Source: CAVZKK01 sp964573475 (GTDB taxonomy: Archaea > Thermoproteota > Bathyarchaeia > Bathyarchaeales > Bathycorpusculaceae). Taken from it: DNA of 14,551 bases. The notes below the pieces were generated by a model. That model saw only the letters and a list, made by a program, of their open reading frames with translations, made no database searches and was not told the origin of the DNA. Both the position numbers and the translations under genes were made by a program. Below are positions 7,233 through 14,397 of this stretch, piece after piece (the stretch's first letter is position 1; each line of letters starts with the position of its first letter). Where the stretch lies: positions 1 through 14,551 of the forward strand of contig CAZNJT010000039.1 of the NCBI GenBank assembly GCA_964573475.1, in the 5' to 3' direction.

Positions 7233-8294
7233 TTAAAACAAGCCATATGGATAAGCGTATCCACTTGCGTGCAATTTGCCTTTGATGGGAATCTCATGTC
7301 CACATACTGGACAGCGCATGTCCTTAGTTAAATTCCATTTTGTAATTTCAAAGCTGAAACGTTTAATCAGCAACTCATTGCAGTTTGGGCAATAAGTGTT
7401 TTCGCAAGTGTGTCCCGGTACATTTCCAATATAGACATAGTTTAACCCCTCACCTTTTGCGGTGGCATAGGCTTTTTCCAATGTTTCGATTGGAGTCGAC
7501 GAAATTGTAGTCATTTTATAGTCTGGATGGAAGCGCAGTAAGTGGAAAGGTGTTTCTTTGCCCAGCGTATCTCTTATCCAAGCTGCAAGCTCCTTTATCC
7601 TCTCAATTGAGTCCCCGATTTTTGGTACAACCAGATTTGTGATTTCTATGTGAATGTCATTTCTCTTCATTTCCTTTAAGGACTCGTAGATTGGTTCGAC
7701 TGATTGAACCGATGAAAAGGTTTTGTAAAATTCCGGGTCTCCGCCGCCTTTGAAGTCCACGGTTGCTGCGTCCAAATAGGGTGCTATAGTTTTTACGGCT
7801 TCTGGTGTCATGTACCCGTTCGTCACGAAGGTGTTAAAAAATCCTACTTGACGGGCAAGCTTAGCTGTATCATAAGCATATTCAAAAAATATCGTTGGTT
7901 CCGTATATGTGTAGCTTATCCCTTGACAACCATTATCTCTTACGGCTTTAACAACCTCTTCAGGAGAGAAATGTTTGCCAGTTATTTCTCCGTTTTGGCT
8001 TATCATCCAGTTGTCACAGAATTGACAGCGGAAGTTACAACCGGCTGTGGCAATAGACATAACCGAAGATCCTGGATTAAAATGTGAAAGCGGCTTCTTC
8101 TCTATAGGATCTACACATGCTGATATTGCCTTGGCATAAACAAGCGAAAAAAGTGTTCCTCCCTCATTTTTTCTTACTAAACAAAAGCCTGTTCCGCCGT
8201 CACTTATGATGCACCTTCTCCCACATAAGTTGCATTTAGCTTTCTTATTCTCTAGTCTTTCGTAAAGCATTGCTTCATGCAATGATGGTGACAT
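7233..8294 (-). CDS. amrS: AmmeMemoRadiSam system radical SAM enzyme
   Basis: The 353-residue protein has the AmmeMemoRadiSam radical SAM layout. The N-terminus LHEAMLYERLENKKAKCNLC leads into a Cys-rich segment (C21, C24, C28, C38), followed by SACVDPIEKKPLSHFNPGS (58-76), then the cluster motif TAGCNFRCQFCDNW (C86, C90, C93), and ISYTYTEPTIFFEYAYD. The C-terminus adds a Cys pair set (GHTCENTYCPNC) and CPVCGHEIP, as in this family. The enzyme is predicted to act with MEMO and AMMECR1 proteins, neither of which is in this window. The reaction is not firmly established. An excellent SD lies 7 nt before the ATG, making the start secure. It appears to head a two-gene unit with the PflX-like radical SAM gene. 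Confidence 0.92.
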   Translation of the reverse strand: MSPSLHEAMLYERLENKKAKCNLCGRRCIISDGGTGFCLVRKNEGGTLFSLVYAKAISACVDPIEKKPLSHFNPGSSVMSIATAGCNFRCQFCDNWMISQNGEITGKHFSPEEVVKAVRDNGCQGISYTYTEPTIFFEYAYDTAKLARQVGFFNTFVTNGYMTPEAVKTIAPYLDAATVDFKGGGDPEFYKTFSSVQSVEPIYESLKEMKRNDIHIEITNLVVPKIGDSIERIKELAAWIRDTLGKETPFHLLRFHPDYKMTTISSTPIETLEKAYATAKGEGLNYVYIGNVPGHTCENTYCPNCNELLIKRFSFEITKWNLTKDMRCPVCGHEIPIKGKLHASGYAYPYGLF

Positions 8295-8301
8295 TTAATT
8301 T

Positions 8302-8307
8302 CCTCCT
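8302..8307 (-). promoter_or_regulatory. Strong Shine-Dalgarno for the AmrS-like gene
   Basis: On the minus strand AAAGGAGGAAATTAA precedes the ATG at 8294, giving AGGAGG with 7-nt spacing. This is the best ribosome binding site in the window and fixes the start. Confidence 0.85.
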
Positions 8308-8360
8308 TTAAATTTCTAAGCTTAGATCTTCCATGTAAATTTTTGGTTTTTAGTCGTGAT

Positions 8361-8960
8361 TTATTCATTTGGTGCTAAATCAGGTTTTTCCTTGATTTCA
8401 AAAACAAGTGGTGGAGAAGATGTCTTCACATCCAATTCTATGTTGAGAAGGCCTTCCAAAAAGCCAGCCCAAATATCAGTTTCGTTGATAAAAGGTGTTT
8501 TTATGAGGATATACTTGTCTCTCATGTAGAAGTCGCCAAATCCTTGTACCCTTAAGCGTTTAAAAACTTCCTGCCATTTTTCACGGTTTACCGTCTGAAT
8601 GCCAAGGGTTGCCTCCATAGAAACTTTTGCGGCTTCACCCATTTTTCTTCCTATTTCGCGCCATTTTTCCTCTGGAATGTACTGGATGAGGATGTTAATG
8701 AACTCCAAGTTTATGAAGGCTATGCGGCTTATGCCGATATAATACTCCCCCCCGGGAAAACGCCAATCATAAATCATCATGCTTCTGTAAACGTCAAGCA
8801 TTTTGGATATGAGGGGTTTTATGCCCGGCTCTTTTCCTTCCCGAATCAAGGAGTCAATGAATTCTCTTTCCTCTTTCTCCAGAATAATAGTTGTCCTTTT
8901 TACTGATTCTTCATTTTTCTTAATCATTTCTTCAAGTTTTTTCTCTTTATCTTCTTGCAT
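8361..8960 (-). CDS. Hypothetical protein with ribbon-helix-helix-like N-terminus
   Basis: I do not recognise the family. In the 199-residue reading, residues 1-20 are charged and helical. Residues about 22-60 (KRTTIILEKEEREFIDSLIR, then a helix ending LISKMLDVYRS) look like a ribbon-helix-helix DNA-binding unit: one short strand followed by two helices. Residues 70-190 are a mixed alpha/beta domain with GFGDFYMRDKYILIKTP and GFLEGLLN, reminiscent of small ligand-sensing domains, though I cannot name it. A DNA-binding sensor is the inference. The start is placed at the ATG at 8960 because a TATA box at 8981-8992 lies about 26 bp upstream, which fits a leaderless transcript. An ATG at 8981 would put the start inside that box and add seven residues. 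Confidence 0.72.
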   Translation of the reverse strand: MQEDKEKKLEEMIKKNEESVKRTTIILEKEEREFIDSLIREGKEPGIKPLISKMLDVYRSMMIYDWRFPGGEYYIGISRIAFINLEFINILIQYIPEEKWREIGRKMGEAAKVSMEATLGIQTVNREKWQEVFKRLRVQGFGDFYMRDKYILIKTPFINETDIWAGFLEGLLNIELDVKTSSPPLVFEIKEKPDLAPNE

Positions 8961-8980
8961 AGTTGTTATATCCTTCAGCA

Positions 8981-8992
8981 TATTTTATATGC
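8981..8992 (-). promoter_or_regulatory. TATA box for a leaderless transcript of the RHH-like gene
   Basis: The minus strand reads GCATATAAAATA. Its centre is about 26 bp from the ATG at 8960, the usual archaeal TATA-to-start distance. No SD of good quality precedes that ATG. Confidence 0.55.
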
Positions 8993-9124
8993 TTTTCTAA
9001 CCTGTCATCCACAACCGAACAATTTTTAACATGGCACATGCATTTTATAATTGCCGATGAAGAACTTACTTGTCTGAAAAGATGATGCACTCTGGGGTAT
9101 CTGAGGCATAAACCTGCTTTTTAT

Positions 9125-9373
9125 TTAAGAAAGAACTTTGTTCTTAATCAGATACCATATAAGCACTAAACCAGCTATGAAAAGGGCAAATCCAGAAACC
9201 ATCGAAACAAAATAGTTCATTTTAAAAGTGTTTAGAAGTGCATAAACTATGTAAGTTGGTCCAGCGAAGGTTAGAAAAACCGCCAATACTATAAAGAATG
9301 TTTTCCAGAATTTTGAACTCAAATCCAACCTGATAGAAATTCTACTTTTGCTCTTTTGCTTTTTCTCAGTCAT
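9125..9373 (-). CDS. Small hypothetical membrane protein with two transmembrane helices
   Basis: The 82-residue protein starts with a basic cytoplasmic-looking segment (TEKKQKSKSRISIRLDLSSK). Two hydrophobic helices follow at about 24-46 and 52-76, with a short loop carrying KMNYF, and it ends in a Lys tail. Positive charges at both ends suggest both termini face the cytoplasm. I cannot assign a family. The ATG at 9373 is chosen because GTGAGG ends three bases before it, a good archaeal SD; a farther upstream ATG at 9400 would place that SD inside the gene. The PAC2-family gene lies 42 bp upstream on the same strand, so cotranscription is likely. Confidence 0.68.
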   Translation of the reverse strand: MTEKKQKSKSRISIRLDLSSKFWKTFFIVLAVFLTFAGPTYIVYALLNTFKMNYFVSMVSGFALFIAGLVLIWYLIKNKVLS

Positions 9374-9415
9374 GTGCCTCACGCTCCAATAATGATTCAA
9401 AGTTAGCGTTTTCTC

Positions 9416-10060
9416 TTATAACCCTTCCTTCACCTCATTACCCAGAGCTTTCATCAGAAACTTGAAAACGGAAAAGCCTGCCCCACGGTCCGCCCTAAAG
9501 CCCGTTGTCGCACCCAGTAGGCACACACCTTCCAAACTGCGTTCTTTTGCAAGCCCCAGCATTAAGCCGGTAGCCCCCACAACTCTTCCTTTGCTGTATA
9601 TTACTGCACCTTTTTCCATAAACTCAAGGGCGAGTCTAGGTGAAGTAGCAGCCACGTATACTTGCGTCTTCTCTTCTGTGATCGGAGCTCCACCAATTGT
9701 TACGATGAAGCTGCACCCCTGTTTTTCAACGAAATCCAGTATTTCACCACAGAGCATATAATGTGCAACAACATCATCAAAAGAAGGCTGTGTGTCACCC
9801 GTCATTATAATAAAATCGTTTTTCTCCATGGGCGCGGCGTAAAACTCGTATCTTGGCAAGCGGCAAATCCCCTTTGAATTAACTGAAACGTAATCCGGAA
9901 AAGAAGGCGAATACAATTCTGCAAAGGGTTTTGCCCCACAAAACTTTATCAAAAGGTGAGCCGCTATCTTCCCAACATTCCCAAAACCCGGAAGCCCTTG
10001 TACAAAAATCGGCTTCTCAAGAACAGGATTGAATATCTGAAGGAAATAAGGTTTATCCAT
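9416..10060 (-). CDS. PAC2 family protein, proteasome assembly chaperone-like
   Basis: The protein of about 214 residues belongs to the PAC2 family (COG1938). Archaeal members resemble the eukaryotic 20S proteasome assembly chaperones PAC1/PAC2, and some are described as ATP-grasp-type enzyme relatives, so the biochemical role is open. Signatures are FVQGLPGFGNVGKIAAHLL (glycine-rich, around residues 20-37), DFIIMTGDTQPS, FIVTIGGAPITEE, GRVVGATGLMLGLA and LLGATTGFRADRGAG near the C-terminus, in the family order. I start at the ATG at 10060 because GGTG is 8 nt upstream; a GTG at 10078 would add six residues (MLGASR). It is the first gene of the long minus-strand run and is divergent to the initiator tRNA. 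Confidence 0.87.
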   Translation of the reverse strand: MDKPYFLQIFNPVLEKPIFVQGLPGFGNVGKIAAHLLIKFCGAKPFAELYSPSFPDYVSVNSKGICRLPRYEFYAAPMEKNDFIIMTGDTQPSFDDVVAHYMLCGEILDFVEKQGCSFIVTIGGAPITEEKTQVYVAATSPRLALEFMEKGAVIYSKGRVVGATGLMLGLAKERSLEGVCLLGATTGFRADRGAGFSVFKFLMKALGNEVKEGL

Positions 10061-10149
10061 TCTGCTTGCACCAAGCACGATAATATGCGTGTGATACTAA
10101 AATGTTTTTACAATAAAACACATTAATAAATGATAAGACTATATTTCCC

Positions 10150-10162
10150 AAAAAGATTTAAG
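10150..10162 (+). promoter_or_regulatory. Likely TATA box and upstream element of the tRNA promoter
   Basis: AAAAAGATTTAAG lies about 25 bp before the mature tRNA 5' end, with a purine-rich BRE-like run in front. The spacing allows a short 5' leader before the tRNA. Confidence 0.4.
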
Positions 10163-10186
10163 AAAGCATGAATTCAGCATAAAAGC

Positions 10187-10290
10187 AGCGGGGTGGGGTA
10201 GCCAGGATTAACCCGCTGGGCTCATAAGAGCAGCCTATGTTGCTCGGAGTGACCCAGAGATCAGTAGTTCAAATCTACTCCCCGCTACCA
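10187..10290 (+). tRNA. Initiator tRNA-Met (CAU) with intron and encoded CCA
   Basis: All arms can be drawn. The acceptor AGCGGGG (10187-10193) pairs with CCCCGCT (10280-10286), followed by discriminator A and encoded CCA. The D stem is GGGT/ACCC. The anticodon stem CTGGG (10216-10220) pairs with CCCAG (10253-10257), and the loop is CTCATAA after splicing with anticodon CAT at 10223-10225. The T arm is AGTAG-TTCAAAT-CTACT. The A1-U72 pair and the three consecutive G-C pairs at the base of the anticodon stem are the classic archaeal initiator features, so this is initiator and not elongator tRNA-Met. The D and T loops are normal. The intron is described separately. Confidence 0.95.
10227..10251 (+). 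other. tRNA intron, 25 nt, after position 37
   Basis: Removing 25 nt restores a 7-nt anticodon loop. The precursor folds with CUC (10221-10223) against GAG, leaving the bulges UAA and UGA, and with a distal stem GAGCA/UGCUC inside the intron. This is close to the bulge-helix-bulge recognised by the archaeal splicing endonuclease, with cuts after UA and UG. The central helix has three Watson-Crick pairs plus an A-G mismatch, so it is slightly relaxed. Confidence 0.88.
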
Positions 10291-10361
10291 AACTTGTCAG
10301 TGCGCACATTTCTTTTCTGAGATAAAAAAAGAAGGGTGATTTAGTGCTGTCTTGAGGATTT

Positions 10362-10487
10362 CTAGTCTGTTAAGATTAGCATGCGCAATATTTTCCCGAG
10401 TTGTTTGAACCCTTCCATATACCACGCGCCGAAGCCCAAGTCATGGAGCCAAACCACTATGAGACCCATGGCTGGCGATTTAATCAT
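10362..10487 (-). CDS. Possible 41-residue hydrophobic small protein, antisense to the protease leader
   Basis: The minus strand has an open frame MIKSPAMGLIVVWLHDLG... ending LRMLILTD with a TAG at 10362-10364. It has one strongly hydrophobic stretch (residues 7-22) followed by an amphipathic, basic helix (GFKQLGKILRM), which looks like real membrane-associated protein sequence. The plus-strand reading of the same bases is a Pro/Ser-rich run typical of an antisense shadow. The frame also opens at an ATG at 10469. No SD is seen; a weak TATA-like GCTTATGG lies about 26 bp upstream. I know no family for it. Its reality rests on composition alone. Confidence 0.35.
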   Translation of the reverse strand: MIKSPAMGLIVVWLHDLGFGAWYMEGFKQLGKILRMLILTD

Positions 10488-10575
10488 GCCGCAGGAGACT
10501 AGAACTAGATTCCATAAGCTTCATATTTGCAGCCAAGCATACTGTTGGGCGCCGAAAATAGGAGAAAGAAAGAAT

Positions 10576-12012
10576 ATGAAAAAGGTATTACTAGTTTCCA
10601 TAATTTTGCTATCAATGCTTGCGTTGACTATCGTTCCAATGACAAGGTCCACGACGGGTATACCAGACCTCAAATATAGTGTATCGCCCATCCAAGAGCT
10701 ATTTGAGGAAGCTGCAGATTTTTCCACGCCTATTGATCCAGTAGGTACATACGTACCCTGGGATGTAGACATTGTTAACGCAGAAAACTACCTGGACGGC
10801 GGTGAAGGAATATACATTGCAGTCATAGACACAGGACTAGTCTCTAATTGGGCTAGTTTCGTCGCTCCAACTGCAACTATCAGAACGGATTTGGGCAGAG
10901 GCTGGAGCTACGACGTTGCCTGGGATGGAAGTGACTTTGTCTTTACACCAAACGCGTCCAGAGGTTTCATCACAAAGGCATACGAGGGCTCAGGCCACGG
11001 TACACACGTGACATGCGAAATAGTCGGGTATAAACGCTCAACTATTGGCGTCCCACCAAATATAGTGCTCGGAGTTGCGCCCAAGGCAACGATAATTCCA
11101 ATACTAGGGCTTGACACATGGTTAGTCAACTGCCCCGATCCAAACTACCCAGGATACCACGCAGGGAAAGTGCTGTTCAGAGGCGGAGACGACTGGATGC
11201 TCACCTCAGCCATATACTACGTAGCTGAGCTCGCAGAAGAAAACGGTTGGAAGATAATCTGCAGCAACAGCTGGGGATCAAGCGAACCCTCACCCGCAAT
11301 AAGAGAAGCCATAGACTATGCCATAACCAAGGGCGTGATCTTCGTGTTCTCCGCAGGCAACGCTGGAATGGCTCAAATGGGCTGGCCAGGGGCCTATCCA
11401 GAAGTGATTTCAGCAGCAGCAGGCGGCTGGACAATGCAGTATCTCGGCTATCCACCTTCAAACCCGCCAGCTCCATACAGATGGTATCTAAGTGACGTTC
11501 CAGAAAAGCTCAACACGAAGAACAACCCCATTGAGCAGATCTATGGAGTCCCCAATAACTACTACGACAACAACTGGCAGATATACTTGGCCACGTTCAG
11601 CGGCAGGCCAAATGCAGCCCTAGGACAGACCTGGAAAGACCTAGACGTTTGTGCACCCGGCTGCTATGTCGTCGGACCATACAAACCAGAAGCTGCTTGG
11701 AGTGAAACAGCGGGCGCTTGGGCTAACCTCAATGCTCCAACAGCCTACTACGGTCTATGGGGCACGAGCATGTCTGCTCCACACGTTGCTGGAGTAGCAG
11801 CTATAGTTGCACAAAACTATCCAACCTTCAACCAAGCTGACATGGAGTATGTCCTGAAGAAAGGTGCATCGCGCATTCCGCTGTCCTCAAACACAAAGTG
11901 GCTCTATGACCAGTTCTACGGTGTTGAATTCCCGAACAACGACCATGATGCTGGCGCCGGATGGCTCACCGTTGACAACGCACTTAAGACAGCAAGCGTT
12001 TACCACAAGTAG
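10576..12012 (+). CDS. Secreted S8 family subtilisin-like serine protease
   Basis: The 478-residue protein starts with a signal peptide (MKKVLLVSIILLSMLALTIV), then a short propeptide-like region. The S8 catalytic triad is complete: D85 in IAVIDTGL, H141 in GHGTHV, and S398 in GTSMSAPHVAGVAA; the oxyanion Asn is N262 in FSAGNAG. About 100 residues between the oxyanion region and the Ser include an insertion (roughly 290-390) rich in Asn, Tyr and Trp. There is no C-terminal anchor, so it is probably released or held noncovalently. The frame is open another 195 bp upstream, but the start is fixed by the signal peptide and by GGAG at 10561-10564, 11 nt before the ATG. Third codon positions are richer in C than in the minus-strand genes. 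Confidence 0.95.
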   Translation: MKKVLLVSIILLSMLALTIVPMTRSTTGIPDLKYSVSPIQELFEEAADFSTPIDPVGTYVPWDVDIVNAENYLDGGEGIYIAVIDTGLVSNWASFVAPTATIRTDLGRGWSYDVAWDGSDFVFTPNASRGFITKAYEGSGHGTHVTCEIVGYKRSTIGVPPNIVLGVAPKATIIPILGLDTWLVNCPDPNYPGYHAGKVLFRGGDDWMLTSAIYYVAELAEENGWKIICSNSWGSSEPSPAIREAIDYAITKGVIFVFSAGNAGMAQMGWPGAYPEVISAAAGGWTMQYLGYPPSNPPAPYRWYLSDVPEKLNTKNNPIEQIYGVPNNYYDNNWQIYLATFSGRPNAALGQTWKDLDVCAPGCYVVGPYKPEAAWSETAGAWANLNAPTAYYGLWGTSMSAPHVAGVAAIVAQNYPTFNQADMEYVLKKGASRIPLSSNTKWLYDQFYGVEFPNNDHDAGAGWLTVDNALKTASVYHK

Positions 12013-12158
12013 AAGAACGAAGTAGCAAAACATTCCTCACCCTCCCTTTTTGTTAAGACCGCAAAAGCGCATGCACAGCAATAGTGGCGTTATAGAACAT
12101 TGTTCCGTAAACGATATTTGCTCGCTAAAGAATCTATTTTGGGAGAAGAGAAAGAAAA
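12013..12158 (+). promoter_or_regulatory. Spacer with terminator-like T run and purine-rich leader before the beta-helix gene
   Basis: CCTCCCTTTTTG at about 12040-12051, just after the protease stop, is a pyrimidine/T-rich archaeal terminator candidate. The 3' end of the spacer, GGGAGAAGAGAAAGAAAA at 12141-12158, precedes the ATG at 12159 and resembles the leader of the protease gene. It supplies a GGAG SD, though spacing is long. Confidence 0.4.
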
Positions 12159-14027
12159 ATGCTCAGGAAACGCGCTTCTCAAGTAGGTTTTTTCCTGCTG
12201 ATCGTAGCTTTACTAACATGCGTTTTCAACACTCAGCTAGTTCGCGCGTCTGGAACGATTTACATCAGGGCCGACGGAAGCATAGACCCTCCAGAAGCAC
12301 CAATCCAACGAAATGTTGGCACGTATACTTTCACTGGCGACATTGATGGTTCAATTATTGTGGAAAGGGACAACATTGTAGTCGATGGAGCAGGACACAC
12401 TCTTCAAGGAACAGGAAGCGAAACAGGAATAGACTTGTCAGGGAGAACCAATGTGGCAATCCAGAACATAAAAATCAAAACCTTTGACAGCGCCATCTAT
12501 CTTTCTTCATCAAACCACATTACCATTTTAGGAACAAACATAGCAGACAGCAGTGATGGAATCTGGATCAGCGATTCCTCCAGCAACAGCATCTCTGGAA
12601 ACAACATAACAGCAAACGTGCTTGAAGGCATCTTCATCCTTGCCTCTTCAGACAACACCATCTCTGGAAACAACATAATAGCCAACACGTTTGACGGAGT
12701 CTATCTCTCTTCATCTTCGAACAACACCATCTCTGGAAACAACATAGCCAACAACGGCTGGGGGGTCACCTCCTACTATTCTTCAGACAACAGAATCTTT
12801 CACAACAACTTCATTAGCAATTTTGAACAGGCTGACTCCGAATCGTCTATAGACGTCTGGGATAACGCCTATCCTTCTGGCGGCAACTACTGGAGCGACT
12901 ATGCAAGTGCCGATATTAAAAAAGGTCCAAACCAAGATCAACCCGGAAGTGATGGCATAGGGGATACTCCATACATTATTGACAGCGACAATCGAGATCG
13001 TTATCCCCTTATGAACCTCTTTGGAAGCCCCTCACCACCCACCTATGCACTAGCGATCACGTCTACTGCTGGTGGCACAATTACCCCAGTTCCCGGAACT
13101 TATACATATTCTCAAGGACAAAATGTTCCTGTACAAGCGGTACCAAGCAGTGGATACATTTTGAACCATTGGGAACTCGACGGCATAAATATAGGAGCGC
13201 CTAACCCAGTAACTGTCACCATGAACACAAACCACAATCTGCACGCCGTATTTATCCCGACATACAGCGTCACTATAAAGGCTCACTGTATCACTGAGGG
13301 TGCAGACGTCGGTGTAACCATAACCATGGACGGATCGCCAACAGGCTATACTACACATTACACATTTGCAGGTTTAATAGGAACTCATACTTTCACTGTT
13401 CCCACCGCTGATCCAAATGGTCATCCATTAAAACAATGGAATACAGGAAAAACAAGCACGACCATAACGGTCACCACAGGCGGAACATACATGGCATACT
13501 ATCGAACACCTACAGTACACGCTGTCGCCATAACATCGGTTATGCCTTCTAAAACTGTTGTAGGTCAAGGCTATTCTATGTCGGCTGATATAACCGTTTT
13601 AAACCCGGGCGACTACACCGAAACCTTCAACGTCACATTATACGCAAACACAACTTTCGTCGCATTACAGACAATCACTTTAGAAAGCGGCGCCTTCACA
13701 ACAATCACCTTCACTTGGAACACTGCTGGCTTTGCTAAGGGAAACTACATCATAAGCGCCTACGCTTGGCCACTTCGTGATGAGACAGATATTTCTGACA
13801 ATAACTGCACCAACGGCTGGATATCTGTGACCATCCCAGGCGATGTTGATGGAAACTTTGAAGTGGACATCTATGACATTACAGCCATTTGTGTTTGCTA
13901 CGATTCAAAAATAGGTCCACCAAGCGATCCATTGTACTATCCAAACTGTGACTTAGACGGCAATGGCATTATAGACATTTTCGATGTGACTACAGCATGC
14001 ATAACCTACGGACAAAAATACCCATAA
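12159..14027 (+). CDS. Secreted NosD-type beta-helix protein with CARDB-like and dockerin domains
   Basis: The modular 622-residue exported protein has a signal peptide at about 1-31. A NosD-like parallel beta-helix follows (about 60-290) with repeated S-x-N-T-I-S-G-N-N-I coils and the signature GGNYWSDYAS (241-250) leading to DGIGDTPYIID (265-275) and DRYPL. Residues 296-367 are an InlB-like repeat (GGTITPVPGTYTYSQGQNVP). A second beta domain spans 368-450 and a CARDB-like domain about 453-557. Residues 559-622 are a type I dockerin-like pair of calcium loops: DVDGNFEVDIYD (D562, D564, N566, D570, D573) and DLDGNGIIDIFD (D598, D600, N602, D606, D609). Beta-helices of this class bind or cut polysaccharides; dockerins normally attach to cohesins, none of which is seen here. 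No catalytic residues for a lyase can be assigned by eye. The gene is 146 bp downstream of the protease gene and has a similar leader. Confidence 0.92.
   Translation: MLRKRASQVGFFLLIVALLTCVFNTQLVRASGTIYIRADGSIDPPEAPIQRNVGTYTFTGDIDGSIIVERDNIVVDGAGHTLQGTGSETGIDLSGRTNVAIQNIKIKTFDSAIYLSSSNHITILGTNIADSSDGIWISDSSSNSISGNNITANVLEGIFILASSDNTISGNNIIANTFDGVYLSSSSNNTISGNNIANNGWGVTSYYSSDNRIFHNNFISNFEQADSESSIDVWDNAYPSGGNYWSDYASADIKKGPNQDQPGSDGIGDTPYIIDSDNRDRYPLMNLFGSPSPPTYALAITSTAGGTITPVPGTYTYSQGQNVPVQAVPSSGYILNHWELDGINIGAPNPVTVTMNTNHNLHAVFIPTYSVTIKAHCITEGADVGVTITMDGSPTGYTTHYTFAGLIGTHTFTVPTADPNGHPLKQWNTGKTSTTITVTTGGTYMAYYRTPTVHAVAITSVMPSKTVVGQGYSMSADITVLNPGDYTETFNVTLYANTTFVALQTITLESGAFTTITFTWNTAGFAKGNYIISAYAWPLRDETDISDNNCTNGWISVTIPGDVDGNFEVDIYDITAICVCYDSKIGPPSDPLYYPNCDLDGNGIIDIFDVTTACITYGQKYP
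12591..12746 (+). repeat. Three 69-bp tandem coding repeats in the beta-helix
   Basis: The 18-mer ATCTCTGGAAACAACATA occurs at 12591, 12660 and 12729, exactly 69 bp (23 codons) apart. It encodes ISGNNI at equivalent coil positions. This is recent internal duplication of beta-helix coils within the gene. Confidence 0.9.
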
Positions 14028-14090
14028 CAGGGCACGTTCGGATCTGTTTTTTCAAGATTTTTCTATAAATATCAGGTCGAGCCTTTTGAC

Positions 14091-14370
14091 ATGGGCAGCG
14101 AAGAGTATGATTTAATCCCAGTCTGCGGCGAAATACGTGAAGCTTCCAAACGCGGCGCGTTGCAAATACTTGGGAAAGTTTGCTTTTGACAAGATGATAG
14201 AACTCGGCGTACCAGAAAGCGTCGCAGACTTCATAGAAGGTCGGACGCCCAAAACGATAGGCGCCAAACACTATATGATATTGCTGAGGCAGGCTAAGCA
14301 ATACTACACAAGATATGCGAAATACGTCACAGAGCTTAGGCGGAAAGTTGGTCTGTTAACAACAGCCTAA
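14091..14370 (+). pseudogene. Frameshifted C-terminal remnant of an archaeal tyrosine integrase
   Basis: Archaeal phage-type tyrosine recombinases end with R-K-F-A-x-D-K-M-I-E-L, then V-A-D-F-I-x-G-R and a GAKHYM segment carrying the likely Tyr nucleophile. Here one frame (from GTG 14137 to 14370) encodes AARCKYLGKFAFDKMIEL, VPESVADFIEGRTPKTIGAK and HYMILLRQA, a close fit to that tail. The upstream frame, from ATG 14091, encodes EEYDLIPVCGEIREASKRG, which fits the preceding segment, but ends at TGA 14187-14189. A single-base shift around 14150 would join them. The Arg expected just before KFAFDKM is Gly, so an active-site residue may be lost. No N-terminal half is present. This is a decayed element end, inferred from motif recall. 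Confidence 0.6.
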
Positions 14371-14397
14371 CTTCCTTTTTTCTGTCTGAAAAGCAGT

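Noticed and set aside
10381..10575. N-terminal 65-residue extension of the protease frame
   Set aside because: A proper signal peptide begins at the ATG at 10576 with an SD before it, and the upstream codons read as low-complexity Pro/Ser sequence.
12050..12346. Plus-strand frame overlapping the start of the beta-helix gene
   Set aside because: It is out of frame with a clear signal peptide and has Arg/Ser-rich composition typical of a shadow.
12591..12746. Evenly spaced repeats as a CRISPR array
   Set aside because: The repeats are 18 bp at 69-bp spacing, lie in frame inside a coding region and encode beta-helix coils; the spacers are also related to each other.
10187..14370. Integration of an element at the tRNA gene by the integrase remnant
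   Set aside because: The tRNA is intact and 3.8 kb away, and I see no repeat of its 3' end near the integrase remnant, so no att pair can be drawn.
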